Source: Novosphingobium silvae (GTDB taxonomy: Bacteria; Pseudomonadota; Alphaproteobacteria; Sphingomonadales; Sphingomonadaceae). From it: DNA of 64,000 nucleotides. Location of the stretch: positions 62,001-126,000 of the forward strand of contig NZ_WVTD01000006.1 in the NCBI RefSeq assembly GCF_009856825.1, written 5' to 3'. Of the stretch, positions 1-7,978 are shown in pieces. The notes below the pieces were generated by a model. The model was not told where the DNA came from and ran no database searches. It saw only the letters and a program-made list of their open reading frames with translations. Every line of letters starts with the position of its first letter. Position 1 is the first letter of the stretch. The translations under genes were made by a program, and so were the position numbers.

Positions 1-1039
1 GTTCGAACACCCAAACCGCGGCAAGCGCAGCGTCGGGATCGACCTGTCCACCCCCGAGGGCCAGGAAGTCCTGTACGAGATCGCCCGTGAGTGCGACGTG
101 TTCCTCACCAACTACCTTCCCCAGGTCCGCCAGAAGAACAAGTTCGACATCGAGCATATTCGCGCGGTCAACCCGCGGATCATCTATGCCCGCGGCTCCG
201 CGCTCGGCAACAAGGGGCCGGAGCGCGAAGTCGGCGGCTTCGACGGCACCTGTTTTTGGTCTCGCAGCGGCATCGCATACTCGATGACGCCCGAGGAACT
301 GCCGGGCCCGCTCTCCCAAGGCATCCCGGCCTTCGGCGATTCGATCGGCGGGATGTTCATCGCCGGCGGCATCTCGGCAGCGCTCTATCACCGGGAGAAG
401 ACCGGGGAGGCTACCGAACTGGACGTCTCGCTGCTGAGCACGGCCGCGTGGGCCTCGGGCGCGGTGATCGCGCAGGTTGCCGAGACGGGCGTGCTGACCC
501 GCAACCCGATGCCGGGCTCCGGCGGCGCGGCGCGCAACCCCTTCATGGGCAACTACGAGGCGAGCGACGGCGGCACGATCAACTTGTGCACGATCTCGCC
601 GACGGGGCACATCCGCAGCCTGTTCGAGCATGTCGGCGTGCCAGAAGCCGCAGACGACCCGCGCTTTTCCGAACCGCGTGCCCTGTTCGAGAACGCGGGC
701 GCGGCAAGCGACATCCTGGTGAAGGCTTTCGCCGAAAAGCCGTTCGAATACTGGCGCCAGCATCTCAAGACCTTCTCCGGCCAGTGGGCTCCGATTCAGA
801 GCTTCCACGACCTGCTTACCGACGGGCAGGCGCTCGCCAACGACATGATCCTCGAGGTCGAGGGGGCCGATGGCGGCGCGCCGCTCAAGCTCGTGCGCGG
901 CCCCGTGCAATGGAACGGCGAGCCAGTGGAAACCACCCGCTCGCCCCAGGCGTCCGAGCATACCGAAATCGTGCTCATGGAAATGGGTGTCGAGTGGGAC
1001 CGCATCGAGGAGTGGAAGGCAAAGGGCGCGATCGCCTGA
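1..1039 (+). CDS. Class III (CaiB/BaiF) CoA transferase, 5' truncated by window edge
   Basis: Reads in frame from base 2 with no start codon, so the N-terminus lies outside the window. The visible part opens with NRGKRSVGIDLSTPEG, the conserved block of family III CoA transferases, which move CoA between a donor thioester and an organic acid. The catalytic Asp is most likely the one in TELDVSLL, the position expected for formyl-CoA-transferase-like enzymes. About 345 residues are visible of a usual 390-420. It leads a same-strand run with the 96-aa protein and the acyl-CoA ligase, so it probably activates the acid degraded by this cluster. The substrate cannot be read from the sequence. Confidence 0.9.
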   Translation, partial: FEHPNRGKRSVGIDLSTPEGQEVLYEIARECDVFLTNYLPQVRQKNKFDIEHIRAVNPRIIYARGSALGNKGPEREVGGFDGTCFWSRSGIAYSMTPEELPGPLSQGIPAFGDSIGGMFIAGGISAALYHREKTGEATELDVSLLSTAAWASGAVIAQVAETGVLTRNPMPGSGGAARNPFMGNYEASDGGTINLCTISPTGHIRSLFEHVGVPEAADDPRFSEPRALFENAGAASDILVKAFAEKPFEYWRQHLKTFSGQWAPIQSFHDLLTDGQALANDMILEVEGADGGAPLKLVRGPVQWNGEPVETTRSPQASEHTEIVLMEMGVEWDRIEEWKAKGAIA

Positions 1040-1142
1040 GGCGCTCCGCCACGATCGACGGAAGCCGGCTGCCTCATCACGCGGCGGCTGAACGCAGGTC
1101 GATCCGGAACAACGACGCACACACGAGAGACGAGGACTGACA

Positions 1143-1433
1143 ATGAAGCCTGGAACCCGCCTGAAGAGCGCTGCCTGCGACACCGAAGTCATGGTGATCC
1201 GCGCCGCCGAGGGCTTGATCGAGTGCGGCGGATCGCCCATGGAGGAGGCAAAGCCTACCCAGGCCGCCCCTCTCGCCGCCGATTTCTCCGCCGGAACGCT
1301 GATGGGCAAACGCTACGTCGATGCGGACGGCAGATATGAACTGCTCTGCGTCAAGCCCGGCAAGGGATCGCTCTCGGTCGATGGCATTGCGCTCGTCGTC
1401 AAGGATGCGAAGCCGCTCCCCGCGTCCGACTGA
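1143..1433 (+). CDS. Conserved small protein, function unknown
   Basis: A 96-aa protein beginning MKPGTRLKSAACDTEV and ending AKPLPASD. It has two cysteines, Cys12 and Cys28, the latter in CGGSPM, and a GKRY block in the middle. No signal peptide or membrane segment is visible. I recall similar proteins beside acyl-CoA ligases in actinobacteria, but I cannot name a function. The paired Cys could bind a metal, which is inference. It lies about 100 bp after the CoA transferase and 37 bp before the acyl-CoA ligase, which suggests shared transcription and a role tied to acyl-CoA metabolism. Confidence 0.75.
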   Translation: MKPGTRLKSAACDTEVMVIRAAEGLIECGGSPMEEAKPTQAAPLAADFSAGTLMGKRYVDADGRYELLCVKPGKGSLSVDGIALVVKDAKPLPASD

Positions 1434-1470
1434 GCCCTTCCCTCCTTCCAAAAGGCGTCTTGCCCGAACG

Positions 1471-2970
1471 ATGAATATCGCGCTTCTTCTCGAGATGGCC
1501 GCCGAGGCCGCGCCCGGGCGCACTGCCCTCGTTTGCGATGGCAAGCGCTGGACTTACGGCGACCTCCTCGCCGCCGCGCGCGGCGCTTTCGAGCTGATCC
1601 AGCAAAGCGGCGCCGAGTACGTGGCGCTGCTTGACGAGAGCAGCGAAGCGGCCGTGATCGCTGTCTTCGGCGCGGCCCTTGCAGGCGTGCCCTATTGCCC
1701 GCTCAACTATCGCCTTCCGGACGCTGACCTCGCCGCGCTGCTTGGCCGGATCGCCCCCGCCCTCGTTATCGGTGATGAGGAGCGGGTGCTGCGCATTGCA
1801 GGCGACCAGGACCACACCGTCCTCTCGCGCGAGGATTTTACGCTGAAGGCTCAGGAGACCGTGCCCGCGGACGACGCGCGCGAGTACGATCCCGGAGAGG
1901 GCGTCGCGATCCAGCTCTTCACCAGCGGCACGACGGCGGCGCCCAAAGCGGCGATCCTGCGCCATTCCAACCTGCTAGGCTACATCCTGGGCACCGTCGA
2001 ATTCGCCAGCGCGGATGAGGCGGACGCGGCGCTCGTCGTCGTGCCGCCCTATCACATCGCGGGCATCTCGGCCCTGCTCTCCTCCATCTACGCGCAGCGC
2101 CGGATCGTAATGCTGCCCGGCTTTTCGCCCGAGCGCTGGCTGTCGCTCGTCGAGGAGGAGGCGATCACCAACGCTTTCGTAGTTCCCACCATGCTGGCGC
2201 GCATCGTCGATGCGATGGACAGGGGAGCGAGCGCCGCCATCGAGACGCTTCGCGCCATCGCCTACGGCGGGGGGAAGATGCCGCTCGAGGTGATCCACAA
2301 GGCGTTGGAGCGCTTCCCGCGCGCAGGCTTCACCAACGCCTATGGCCTGACCGAGACCAGTTCCACCGTCGCGCTGCTCGGCCCTGACGACCACCGCGCG
2401 GCGCTTGCCTCGAGCGATCCGCGCATCCGCGCCCGCCTGACCTCGCTCGGCAAGCCGATCCCGACGGTGGTGATGGAGATCCGGGGCGAGAACGGCGAGG
2501 TCCTTCCGCCCGGCGAAGCAGGCGAGATCTACGTGCGCGGCGAACAGGTCTCCGGAGAATACAAGGAGAAGAGCGCGCTCGATCCGGAAGGCTGGTTCCC
2601 CACGCGGGATGCGGGATACATGGACGAGGATGGCTATCTGTTCCTGTCCGGCCGGGCCGACGACGTGATCGTGCGCGGCGGAGAGAACATGTCCCCTGGC
2701 GAAATCGAGGACGTGCTACTCACCCATCCCGCCATCGCCGATGCCTGTGCCTATGCCATTCCCTCGGTCGAGTGGGGCGAGGCGGTCGGCGTCGCGGTGG
2801 TCACCCGCGAAGATCATGTCGCCCCGGACGAGGGCGAATTGAGGGAACTCGTGCGCGCGCGCCTGCGCTCCTCGCGCGTGCCGGAGAAGATCGCGTTCCT
2901 GCCCGAGCTGCCATATAACGAGATGGGCAAACTGCTGCGCCGCAAGGTCAAGGACGTCCTTGCCGGCTGA
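1471..2970 (+). CDS. AMP-forming acyl-CoA ligase (fatty-acid/aryl-CoA synthetase family)
   Basis: A 499-aa protein of the ANL superfamily, which adenylates a carboxylic acid with ATP and then forms its CoA thioester. The phosphate-binding P-loop LFTSGTTAAPKA lies at residues 149-160. The A5 block NAYGLTETS, the A7/A8 hinge FLSGRADDVIVRGGENMSP and a C-terminal catalytic lysine in EMGKLLRRK follow in the expected order. I start at the ATG at 1471, because the upstream in-frame extension is low-complexity and covers the preceding gene. The N-terminus is compact, about 500 residues against 520-560 for many relatives. It is the activating enzyme of the cluster; the acid is unknown. Confidence 0.92.
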   Translation: MNIALLLEMAAEAAPGRTALVCDGKRWTYGDLLAAARGAFELIQQSGAEYVALLDESSEAAVIAVFGAALAGVPYCPLNYRLPDADLAALLGRIAPALVIGDEERVLRIAGDQDHTVLSREDFTLKAQETVPADDAREYDPGEGVAIQLFTSGTTAAPKAAILRHSNLLGYILGTVEFASADEADAALVVVPPYHIAGISALLSSIYAQRRIVMLPGFSPERWLSLVEEEAITNAFVVPTMLARIVDAMDRGASAAIETLRAIAYGGGKMPLEVIHKALERFPRAGFTNAYGLTETSSTVALLGPDDHRAALASSDPRIRARLTSLGKPIPTVVMEIRGENGEVLPPGEAGEIYVRGEQVSGEYKEKSALDPEGWFPTRDAGYMDEDGYLFLSGRADDVIVRGGENMSPGEIEDVLLTHPAIADACAYAIPSVEWGEAVGVAVVTREDHVAPDEGELRELVRARLRSSRVPEKIAFLPELPYNEMGKLLRRKVKDVLAG

Positions 2971-4171
2971 GCGGGCCAGCCGGGCGTCCACGTCCCCCGC
3001 TCCCGCGATCCCCCTTGCGCGCTGGGCAGATCGCCAGCTCAAGGCCATGGCCCGGGCCCACGCCAGCGCCGCGCTTTCTGCTCTGGACGGAGCGGCCATC
3101 ATGGGAGAGCGTGCGTCAAACGGGGGCTTTTCCATTGCGGGCAGGATTTCGGCCGGGCCCGGTGGCAGCCGTCTCATGCCGACGCGAGACGGGGGATGGT
3201 TCGCGCTCACCCTTATCCGCGAGGTCGACCGCGAACTTCTCCCCGCCCTCTTCGGCAATGCGGAGATCGACCCGTCCGACTGGAATGCCATCGAAGCCGC
3301 CGCCGCCCGCCGAGATTGCATCGAGCTTGTCGCCAGAGGCCGGTTGCTGGGCCTCCCGGTCGCATCGGCCGACGAGCTTCCCGTGTCGCAGCCAGTGCAG
3401 GTCATGACGCGCGGACCACGGCGCGAACGCTCGCCCGGCCATCGGCCGCTGGTGGTGGACCTTTCCGCCATCTGGGCCGGACCGCTGGCCGGGCACCTGC
3501 TGTGGCAGGCCGGCATGGAGGTCGTGAAGGTGGAAAGCCCCAGCCGTCCCGACCTGATCCGCCGCGATGATCCCGACACGTTCGACCGGATCAACCAGGG
3601 CAAGGCGAGCGTCCTTGTCGATTTCACCTGCGCCGAGCAGAAGGCCGCGCTGGTGGCGCTCATCCGCCGTGCCGACGTGGTGATCGAATCCTCGCGGCCA
3701 AGAGCGCTTCTCCAGCTCGGGATCGACGCGGACCAGCTGGTGCGGGATGTTCCGGGGCTCGTCTGGCTCTCGGTCACCGGACACGGAGCCCTGGGCGAAG
3801 CCGCGCAGTGGGTGGGGATCGGCAACGACTGCGGCGTCGCGGGCGGCCTCTCGCGCGCGATGGCCGACCTCACCGGCGAGATCGGCTATGTCGGAGACGC
3901 CATCGCCGATCCCCTGACCGGCATCACCGCTGCCCGCGAAGGGCTTGCCGCCTACCGCAGCGGTGCCGCGCAGCGCATCGGCCTGTCGATGAGCGCAATC
4001 GTCTCCATGGCTCTTGCGGAGGAACGCGCGCACGACCGCGCCGCCGTCGACGACGAACTGCACGCATGGGGCTGCTCGGTCGGAAGCGCCTTTCGTCATG
4101 TCGCTCCGCGTCCACTGCAGGCGCCCGTGCACCCGCCGGGCGCCGACAACGAGAGCTACCTGCCATGCTGA
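2960..4171 (+). CDS. CoA-transferase family III-like protein lacking the catalytic Asp
   Basis: A 403-aa protein starting at TTG 2960, inside the end of the ligase gene (11-bp overlap) with AAGGAC just upstream. The next in-frame ATG is at 3047. The family III hallmark VVDLSAIWAGPLAGHLL begins only near residue 164, after a separate N-terminal part, as in an actinobacterial subgroup I recall. The usual catalytic Asp motif (D-[VIL]-[SA]-[LM]) reads RIGLSMS here, with Gly341 in place of Asp. The stop overlaps the ATG of the amidohydrolase (ATGCTGA), which implies translational coupling. It may be a scaffold or a divergent enzyme. The family call is firm; activity is uncertain. Confidence 0.85.
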   Translation: MPAERASRASTSPAPAIPLARWADRQLKAMARAHASAALSALDGAAIMGERASNGGFSIAGRISAGPGGSRLMPTRDGGWFALTLIREVDRELLPALFGNAEIDPSDWNAIEAAAARRDCIELVARGRLLGLPVASADELPVSQPVQVMTRGPRRERSPGHRPLVVDLSAIWAGPLAGHLLWQAGMEVVKVESPSRPDLIRRDDPDTFDRINQGKASVLVDFTCAEQKAALVALIRRADVVIESSRPRALLQLGIDADQLVRDVPGLVWLSVTGHGALGEAAQWVGIGNDCGVAGGLSRAMADLTGEIGYVGDAIADPLTGITAAREGLAAYRSGAAQRIGLSMSAIVSMALAEERAHDRAAVDDELHAWGCSVGSAFRHVAPRPLQAPVHPPGADNESYLPC

Positions 4172-5592
4172 TCCGCGGAGCCGAGGTGAGCGGCGTGCTC
4201 TGCGACGTGCGCATCGCAGGCACTCGCATCGCGGAGATGGGCCAGCTTGCCCAGCGCGCGGGCGAGCCGCTGATCGAAGCGGGCGGCGGCGCCCTGCTGC
4301 CGGGCCTGCACGACCACCACATCCACCTTGCCGCCACAGCCGCGCGGCGGGCATCGATCCCTTGCGGCCCGCCCGGCGTCATGTCCTCCGAAGCCTTCGT
4401 GCGCTCGCTGCAGGTTCCGGGGAGCGGATGGCTCCGCGGCACCGGCTTCCACGAAAGCGTGCTCGGGGGCACTTTGCCGGACGCGTGCATGCTCGACCGC
4501 ATCGTCGCCGACCGCCCTGTGCGCATCCAGCACGCGACCGGGCGCATGTGGCTGCTCAACTCGCTTGCGCTGGAGAAACTCCTCGCCGCCGCTCCGCCGC
4601 CGCCCGGCCTCGAGCGAAAGCATGGCCGCTTCACCGGCCGCCTGTTCGACGAGGACGCATGGCTGCAGAAGGCGCTCGGCAGCGTTCCACCCGATTTCAT
4701 GGACGTGAGCGCCGAGCTTGCGCGCTACGGCGTCACCGGCATCACCGACATGTCGCCCGCGAACGGCACGGTGATGGCCCGCCACTTCACAGGCCAGGTG
4801 GAAGCCGGCCGATTGCTGCAGTCGGTCGTTCTGGCAGGCAGCCCGGCTCTTTCGCAGGCACCGCAGGAGCATTGGCGGATCGGCCCGCTGAAGCTGCACC
4901 TGCACGAAGCGGCCCTGCCGGACTTCGATGTTGCACTGGCGCTTGTCCAGAGCGCCCGCGCGCAGGGGCGTACCGTCGCGGTGCACTGCGTGACCGAGGT
5001 GGAACTGGTCTTCGCTCTCGCGCTTCTGGAGGCGGGAGAAGCGCGTCGCGGAGACCGTATCGAACACGTGTCCGTCGCCTCTCCCGATCTTGTCGAGCGC
5101 ATGGCCCGGCTTGGCCTGGCTGCCTGCGTGCAACCGCATTTCATCGCAGAGCGGGGCGAGCGCTACCTTGCCGAGGTCGATGCCCGCCACATTCCGGATC
5201 TCTATCGCGTCAACACCCTGATCGAGGCAGGGATCGCGGTGGCCGGGGGAAGCGACGCGCCCTACGGCAGCGTGGATCCATGGGCGGCGATGGCTGCCGC
5301 CTTGCGGCGAATGACGTCGAACGGCACCGTTGTCGGCGCGGGAGAAGCCATCAGCCCCGAAGCCGCTCTCGACCTGTACCTGGCTGACCCGCTGGACTTT
5401 CGCCGGATACGCCGCGTCGCGCCTGGAGAGCCTGCCGACCTGTGCCTCCTCGCCCAGCCGTGGTCCCGCGCGCGCCAGCGGCTCGACAGCAGCGACGTGG
5501 CCGCGACGATCGCGAAAGGCCGGTTAATCCACCAGGCTGTCGACCAGTCCCCATTCGAGCGCCTGCCGCGCGCCGACGCGGCGGCCGGATAG
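4165..5592 (+). CDS. Amidohydrolase family protein (YtcJ/amidohydrolase_3-like)
   Basis: A 475-aa metal-dependent hydrolase of the TIM-barrel amidohydrolase superfamily, predicted cytosolic (no signal peptide). The first metal site HHIH is at residues 51-54 after GLHD. A Lys in LKLHLHE, a His in AVHCVTE, another in RIEHVS and the Asp of GGSDAPYG supply the remaining expected ligands. It starts at ATG 4165, overlapping the previous stop, which fits one transcript. Its 3' end overlaps the convergent enoyl-CoA hydratase gene by 69 bp. Substrates of this branch include amides, lactams and cyclic imides. In this setting ring opening of a catabolic intermediate is plausible but not shown. Confidence 0.88.
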   Translation: MLIRGAEVSGVLCDVRIAGTRIAEMGQLAQRAGEPLIEAGGGALLPGLHDHHIHLAATAARRASIPCGPPGVMSSEAFVRSLQVPGSGWLRGTGFHESVLGGTLPDACMLDRIVADRPVRIQHATGRMWLLNSLALEKLLAAAPPPPGLERKHGRFTGRLFDEDAWLQKALGSVPPDFMDVSAELARYGVTGITDMSPANGTVMARHFTGQVEAGRLLQSVVLAGSPALSQAPQEHWRIGPLKLHLHEAALPDFDVALALVQSARAQGRTVAVHCVTEVELVFALALLEAGEARRGDRIEHVSVASPDLVERMARLGLAACVQPHFIAERGERYLAEVDARHIPDLYRVNTLIEAGIAVAGGSDAPYGSVDPWAAMAAALRRMTSNGTVVGAGEAISPEAALDLYLADPLDFRRIRRVAPGEPADLCLLAQPWSRARQRLDSSDVAATIAKGRLIHQAVDQSPFERLPRADAAAG

Positions 5593-6480
5593 GGCCAGGA
5601 AGGCCGTTCGCTGGCGGCCGATCCGCCGCGTCAGCGACACGCAGCCGCCAGCTCCCGGAAGAATGCCCATCGCAAGCTCGGGCAACTGGAACCACGAGCG
5701 CCGCGTCGCGCGAACGTGCCCGGCAAAGGCGGCAAGCTCCAGCCCCGCGCCCACACAGGCACCGTCGATCTCCGCCACGAACCGCTCCGCGCAGCGCGCA
5801 GCTTCCCACGCCGGCAGCGTCCGGCAGCGGATCATGTGGGCGGTGGCGGGATCGGTCGTGGTGCCGAACTCGGCAAGGTCGGCACCAAGGCTGAAAGCCT
5901 TGCCGCGTCCCCGCAGCGTTATGCGCGTGATGCTCGGGTCAAGGTTGACCAGCGCGAATGCTTCGTAAAGCGCATCGCGAAGCGGTCGGTCGATGGCATT
6001 GCCGGCCTCCGGCCGGTCGAGCATTGCGACCACTTCGTCGCCATTGCGCGAAAGCTTGAGCCTGCCGGGCGGCTGTTGCGCGGGCGTTGGGCGGTGCCCT
6101 GCGATCCAGGCGCGATGCCCCGCGCTGCCCTGAAGCGTTGCGTATGCCAGCGACTCGGCCGCAAGCCCGTCGTCTACGGAGAGACCCGGCAGCATCCGCA
6201 GCAGGTGAACCAGCGTCGCTGCGGCCAGAGGTTGTGCACGGATGGCCTCGACCAGCTGCTCCGCGTGGAATGCATCTTCGACGAGCACATCCAACCGCGA
6301 AGCCAGCGAATGCGAGGGATTGCCGATGCCGACGATGGGCCACGGGGGCAGCCGCAGGTCTTCCCAGCTCTCGCGCCGGGTATCGAGATCGATCACGGCG
6401 ACCGGCTCGTGCCATGCGGCACCTGCGACTTCCGACTGCTCGCGCCGAAATGGGAGGCCCGTCAAATGCGCCGCTTCCAT
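5524..6480 (-). CDS. Enoyl-CoA hydratase/isomerase with an extra N-terminal domain
   Basis: A 318-aa protein. The C-terminal half (from about residue 140) is a crotonase fold with an oxyanion-hole segment near FSLGADLAEF and both catalytic-type glutamates, in GAGLELAAFAG and LPELAMGILPGAGG. The first 140 residues, including WPIVGIGNP and RMLPGLSVDDGLAAESLAYATLQGS, form an added domain that I have seen only in similar actinobacterial hydratases. The start at 6480 is chosen for a GGGGAGAGG ribosome site; a 34-codon upstream extension looks non-coding. It runs against the amidohydrolase gene and is divergent from the IclR-type regulator, so that regulator may control it. Hydration or isomerisation of an enoyl-CoA is likely. 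Confidence 0.87.
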   Translation of the reverse strand: MEAAHLTGLPFRREQSEVAGAAWHEPVAVIDLDTRRESWEDLRLPPWPIVGIGNPSHSLASRLDVLVEDAFHAEQLVEAIRAQPLAAATLVHLLRMLPGLSVDDGLAAESLAYATLQGSAGHRAWIAGHRPTPAQQPPGRLKLSRNGDEVVAMLDRPEAGNAIDRPLRDALYEAFALVNLDPSITRITLRGRGKAFSLGADLAEFGTTTDPATAHMIRCRTLPAWEAARCAERFVAEIDGACVGAGLELAAFAGHVRATRRSWFQLPELAMGILPGAGGCVSLTRRIGRQRTAFLALSGRRVGARQALEWGLVDSLVD

Positions 6481-6680
6481 GCTGCCTCTCCCCTTCCGTT
6501 GGTCGTTCTCACCCATGCGACAGGACCGGGGAAGCGGAAATAGATCACTTAGTAGCGTGCAGCTCAAGTGCTGTCGGCGCACGAAAGAGGCGCTTGATGA
6601 ACACCACTGTTGATGCTAACCCAAGTGAGCAAAAAACGAGAAAGACTCAGTTATCTGGGCAGCGACTCGGGGATTGAGGC

Positions 6681-6700
6681 GAACTCAAAGAAGCGAGTTC
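6681..6700. promoter_or_regulatory. Inverted repeat, possible operator upstream of the IclR-type gene
   Basis: GAACTC (6681-6686) and its complement GAGTTC (6695-6700) are separated by 8 bp. The repeat lies 29 bp before the ATG of the regulator and just upstream of its GGGAGGAGAG ribosome site, in the region shared with the divergent enoyl-CoA hydratase. IclR-family proteins commonly bind short palindromes in their own upstream region. Only the symmetry is seen here; binding is inferred. Confidence 0.35.
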
Positions 6701-6729
6701 AACCACCAAGCAGAGGGAGGAGAGACCTC

Positions 6730-7545
6730 ATGTCTGGCAAGACGTCGTCATCATCGAACAAGGCCAAGATCGCGCGGCGGGTCATCGAAGTTCTTGAGTA
6801 CTTCGACGATGCCCACCGGGAAGCGACTGTGATGGATATCGTCAGGCGCTACAACCGGCCGCAGTCCAGCACTTCGGAACTGCTGTCGAGCCTGGTGGAA
6901 CTTGGGCTGCTTCACAAGGACCCCTATTCGCGCGCCTACAGCCTGACGCCCCGGGCTGCCCTTATCGGCACTTCCGGCCAGCCCGAACTTGTTCGCGACG
7001 GCCGGATCGTGCGTCTAATGGACCGATTGGTGGCGCAGACCGGCCTTTCGGTCGCGCTGCATTCGATGGTCGGAATGGATGTGCAGATCGTCAACTGGCG
7101 TCACGGGCCAAGGGCGCTTGCCGCCACGCGCGAACTGGCAGGCGGCGTGAAGGAGCCGCTCGCCCGCAGCGCCGCGGGCTGGCTGATGTTGTCCACTATC
7201 GCGCGCCAGCGCTGCGAAGGCATGGTGCGCCGCCTCAACGCCGAAGCGGAAGAGCAGGCCAAGTTCGCCTTCCCGGAGATGATGGCGCGCATCGACGCTT
7301 GCCGCGAACCGCGCCACGCTTTCGGCCCGGCCGGTTTCGGCACAGGCGCGGAGGCGCTGTGCGGCCTTGTCCCACGCCAGCCTGACGGCCACCCGCTCGT
7401 CATCAGCCTGGTCTATGGCAAGGACGACAAGGTCAATCCCGAGGCGCTGTTCCAGTGCCTCCGCGATGCCATGGTCGCCTGCCTCCCGGATCCGGCACCG
7501 CAGCACCCGCAAGCATCCGTGGAGCATTTCTCCCACGCCGCCTGA
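6730..7545 (+). CDS. IclR-family transcriptional regulator
   Basis: A 271-aa protein with an N-terminal winged helix-turn-helix (about residues 12-70: RRVIEVLEYF, TVMDIVRRYNRPQSSTSELLS, LGLLHKD) and a C-terminal effector domain of the IclR GAF-like type. The strong ribosome site GGGAGGAGAG decides the ATG at 6730; an in-frame extension to 6610 is not supported. It is encoded between the divergent hydratase and the fused acyl-CoA dehydrogenase, so it is the obvious regulator of this catabolic cluster. The ligand is probably a pathway acid or CoA ester. The fold is confident; target genes are inferred from position. Confidence 0.85.
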   Translation: MSGKTSSSSNKAKIARRVIEVLEYFDDAHREATVMDIVRRYNRPQSSTSELLSSLVELGLLHKDPYSRAYSLTPRAALIGTSGQPELVRDGRIVRLMDRLVAQTGLSVALHSMVGMDVQIVNWRHGPRALAATRELAGGVKEPLARSAAGWLMLSTIARQRCEGMVRRLNAEAEEQAKFAFPEMMARIDACREPRHAFGPAGFGTGAEALCGLVPRQPDGHPLVISLVYGKDDKVNPEALFQCLRDAMVACLPDPAPQHPQASVEHFSHAA

Positions 7546-7572
7546 TTGCCTGAATGGTTTCGAACCATCTCA

Positions 7573-7605
7573 CATGGCCTTGCGGGATCGCCCCGCAAGG
7601 CCATG
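7573..7605. terminator. Perfect 14-bp-stem hairpin after the IclR-type gene
   Basis: CATGGCCTTGCGGG and its exact complement flank a 5-nt loop (ATCGC). It lies 28 bp past the stop of the regulator. There is no T-run on either side, so it would be a non-classical terminator or part of the repeat element described at 7573-7650. Confidence 0.45.
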
Positions 7606-7650
7606 CAGCGCACCTCTTCCCCGGCGAAAGGCCCGCACTCGCCAGCGGGC
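7573..7650 (-). repeat. Putative intergenic repeat element, copy B
   Basis: Read on the minus strand this holds, in order, GCCCGCTGGCGAGTGCGGG (7650-7632), CGCCGGGGAAG (7626-7616) and a hairpin with stem CCTTGCGGG/CCCGCAAGG (7605-7573). The segment at 57124-57215 has the same three blocks in the same order on the plus strand, with one mismatch in the first block. Two copies in intergenic gaps suggest a dispersed, RNA-structured repeat. Confidence 0.45.
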
Positions 7651-7978
7651 GACTTCGTGCGTCCGCACTCCTCCTCGGCAGGCTTGCAGGAGGCCTCCGG
7701 CAACGCGGCGAGGTGCCGGGCCCAAGCCTTCTGGCCCTTCTCCAGGCGCTAGCGGGGTCTTTCCCGTGCCATTGCAACGCGCCTTCCCGAATGGGAACTT
7801 GCCCAGCGCCCTCTCCACCCCCGTGGTCACGAACAAGGCGTGCGCATCGCGCCCGCGATTGCCTCGTGCGGTGGATTGAACGGCTCTAGCCGCTGTGTTC
7901 AGGACCTAGCATGAAGCCCTCAGGGCCGTCCGATCGCCACGGCTGCACCGACAACGATAAGCTCCGGGAAAGTCTGCC

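Larger units (their letters stand above)
7546..7978. other. 433-bp intergenic region with strong dyads, no convincing gene
   Basis: This gap between the IclR-type gene and the fused dehydrogenase contains two dyads in tandem: a 6-bp-arm repeat at 7554-7568 (ATGGTT/AACCAT) and the long hairpin 7573-7605. A further GC-rich dyad lies at 7632-7650. Several short open frames cross it on both strands, but none has a ribosome site or a recognisable product. Part of it matches a segment at 57124-57215, so it likely holds a dispersed repeat or structured RNA. The promoter of the dehydrogenase gene must lie in the right half; I see no clear -35/-10 pair. Confidence 0.5.

Noticed and set aside
7570..7836. 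88-aa minus-strand frame in the gap at 7546-7978
   Set aside because: No ribosome site, and composition follows the dyads. I looked for RNase P, SRP and 6S signatures and found none. Kept only as a repeat candidate.
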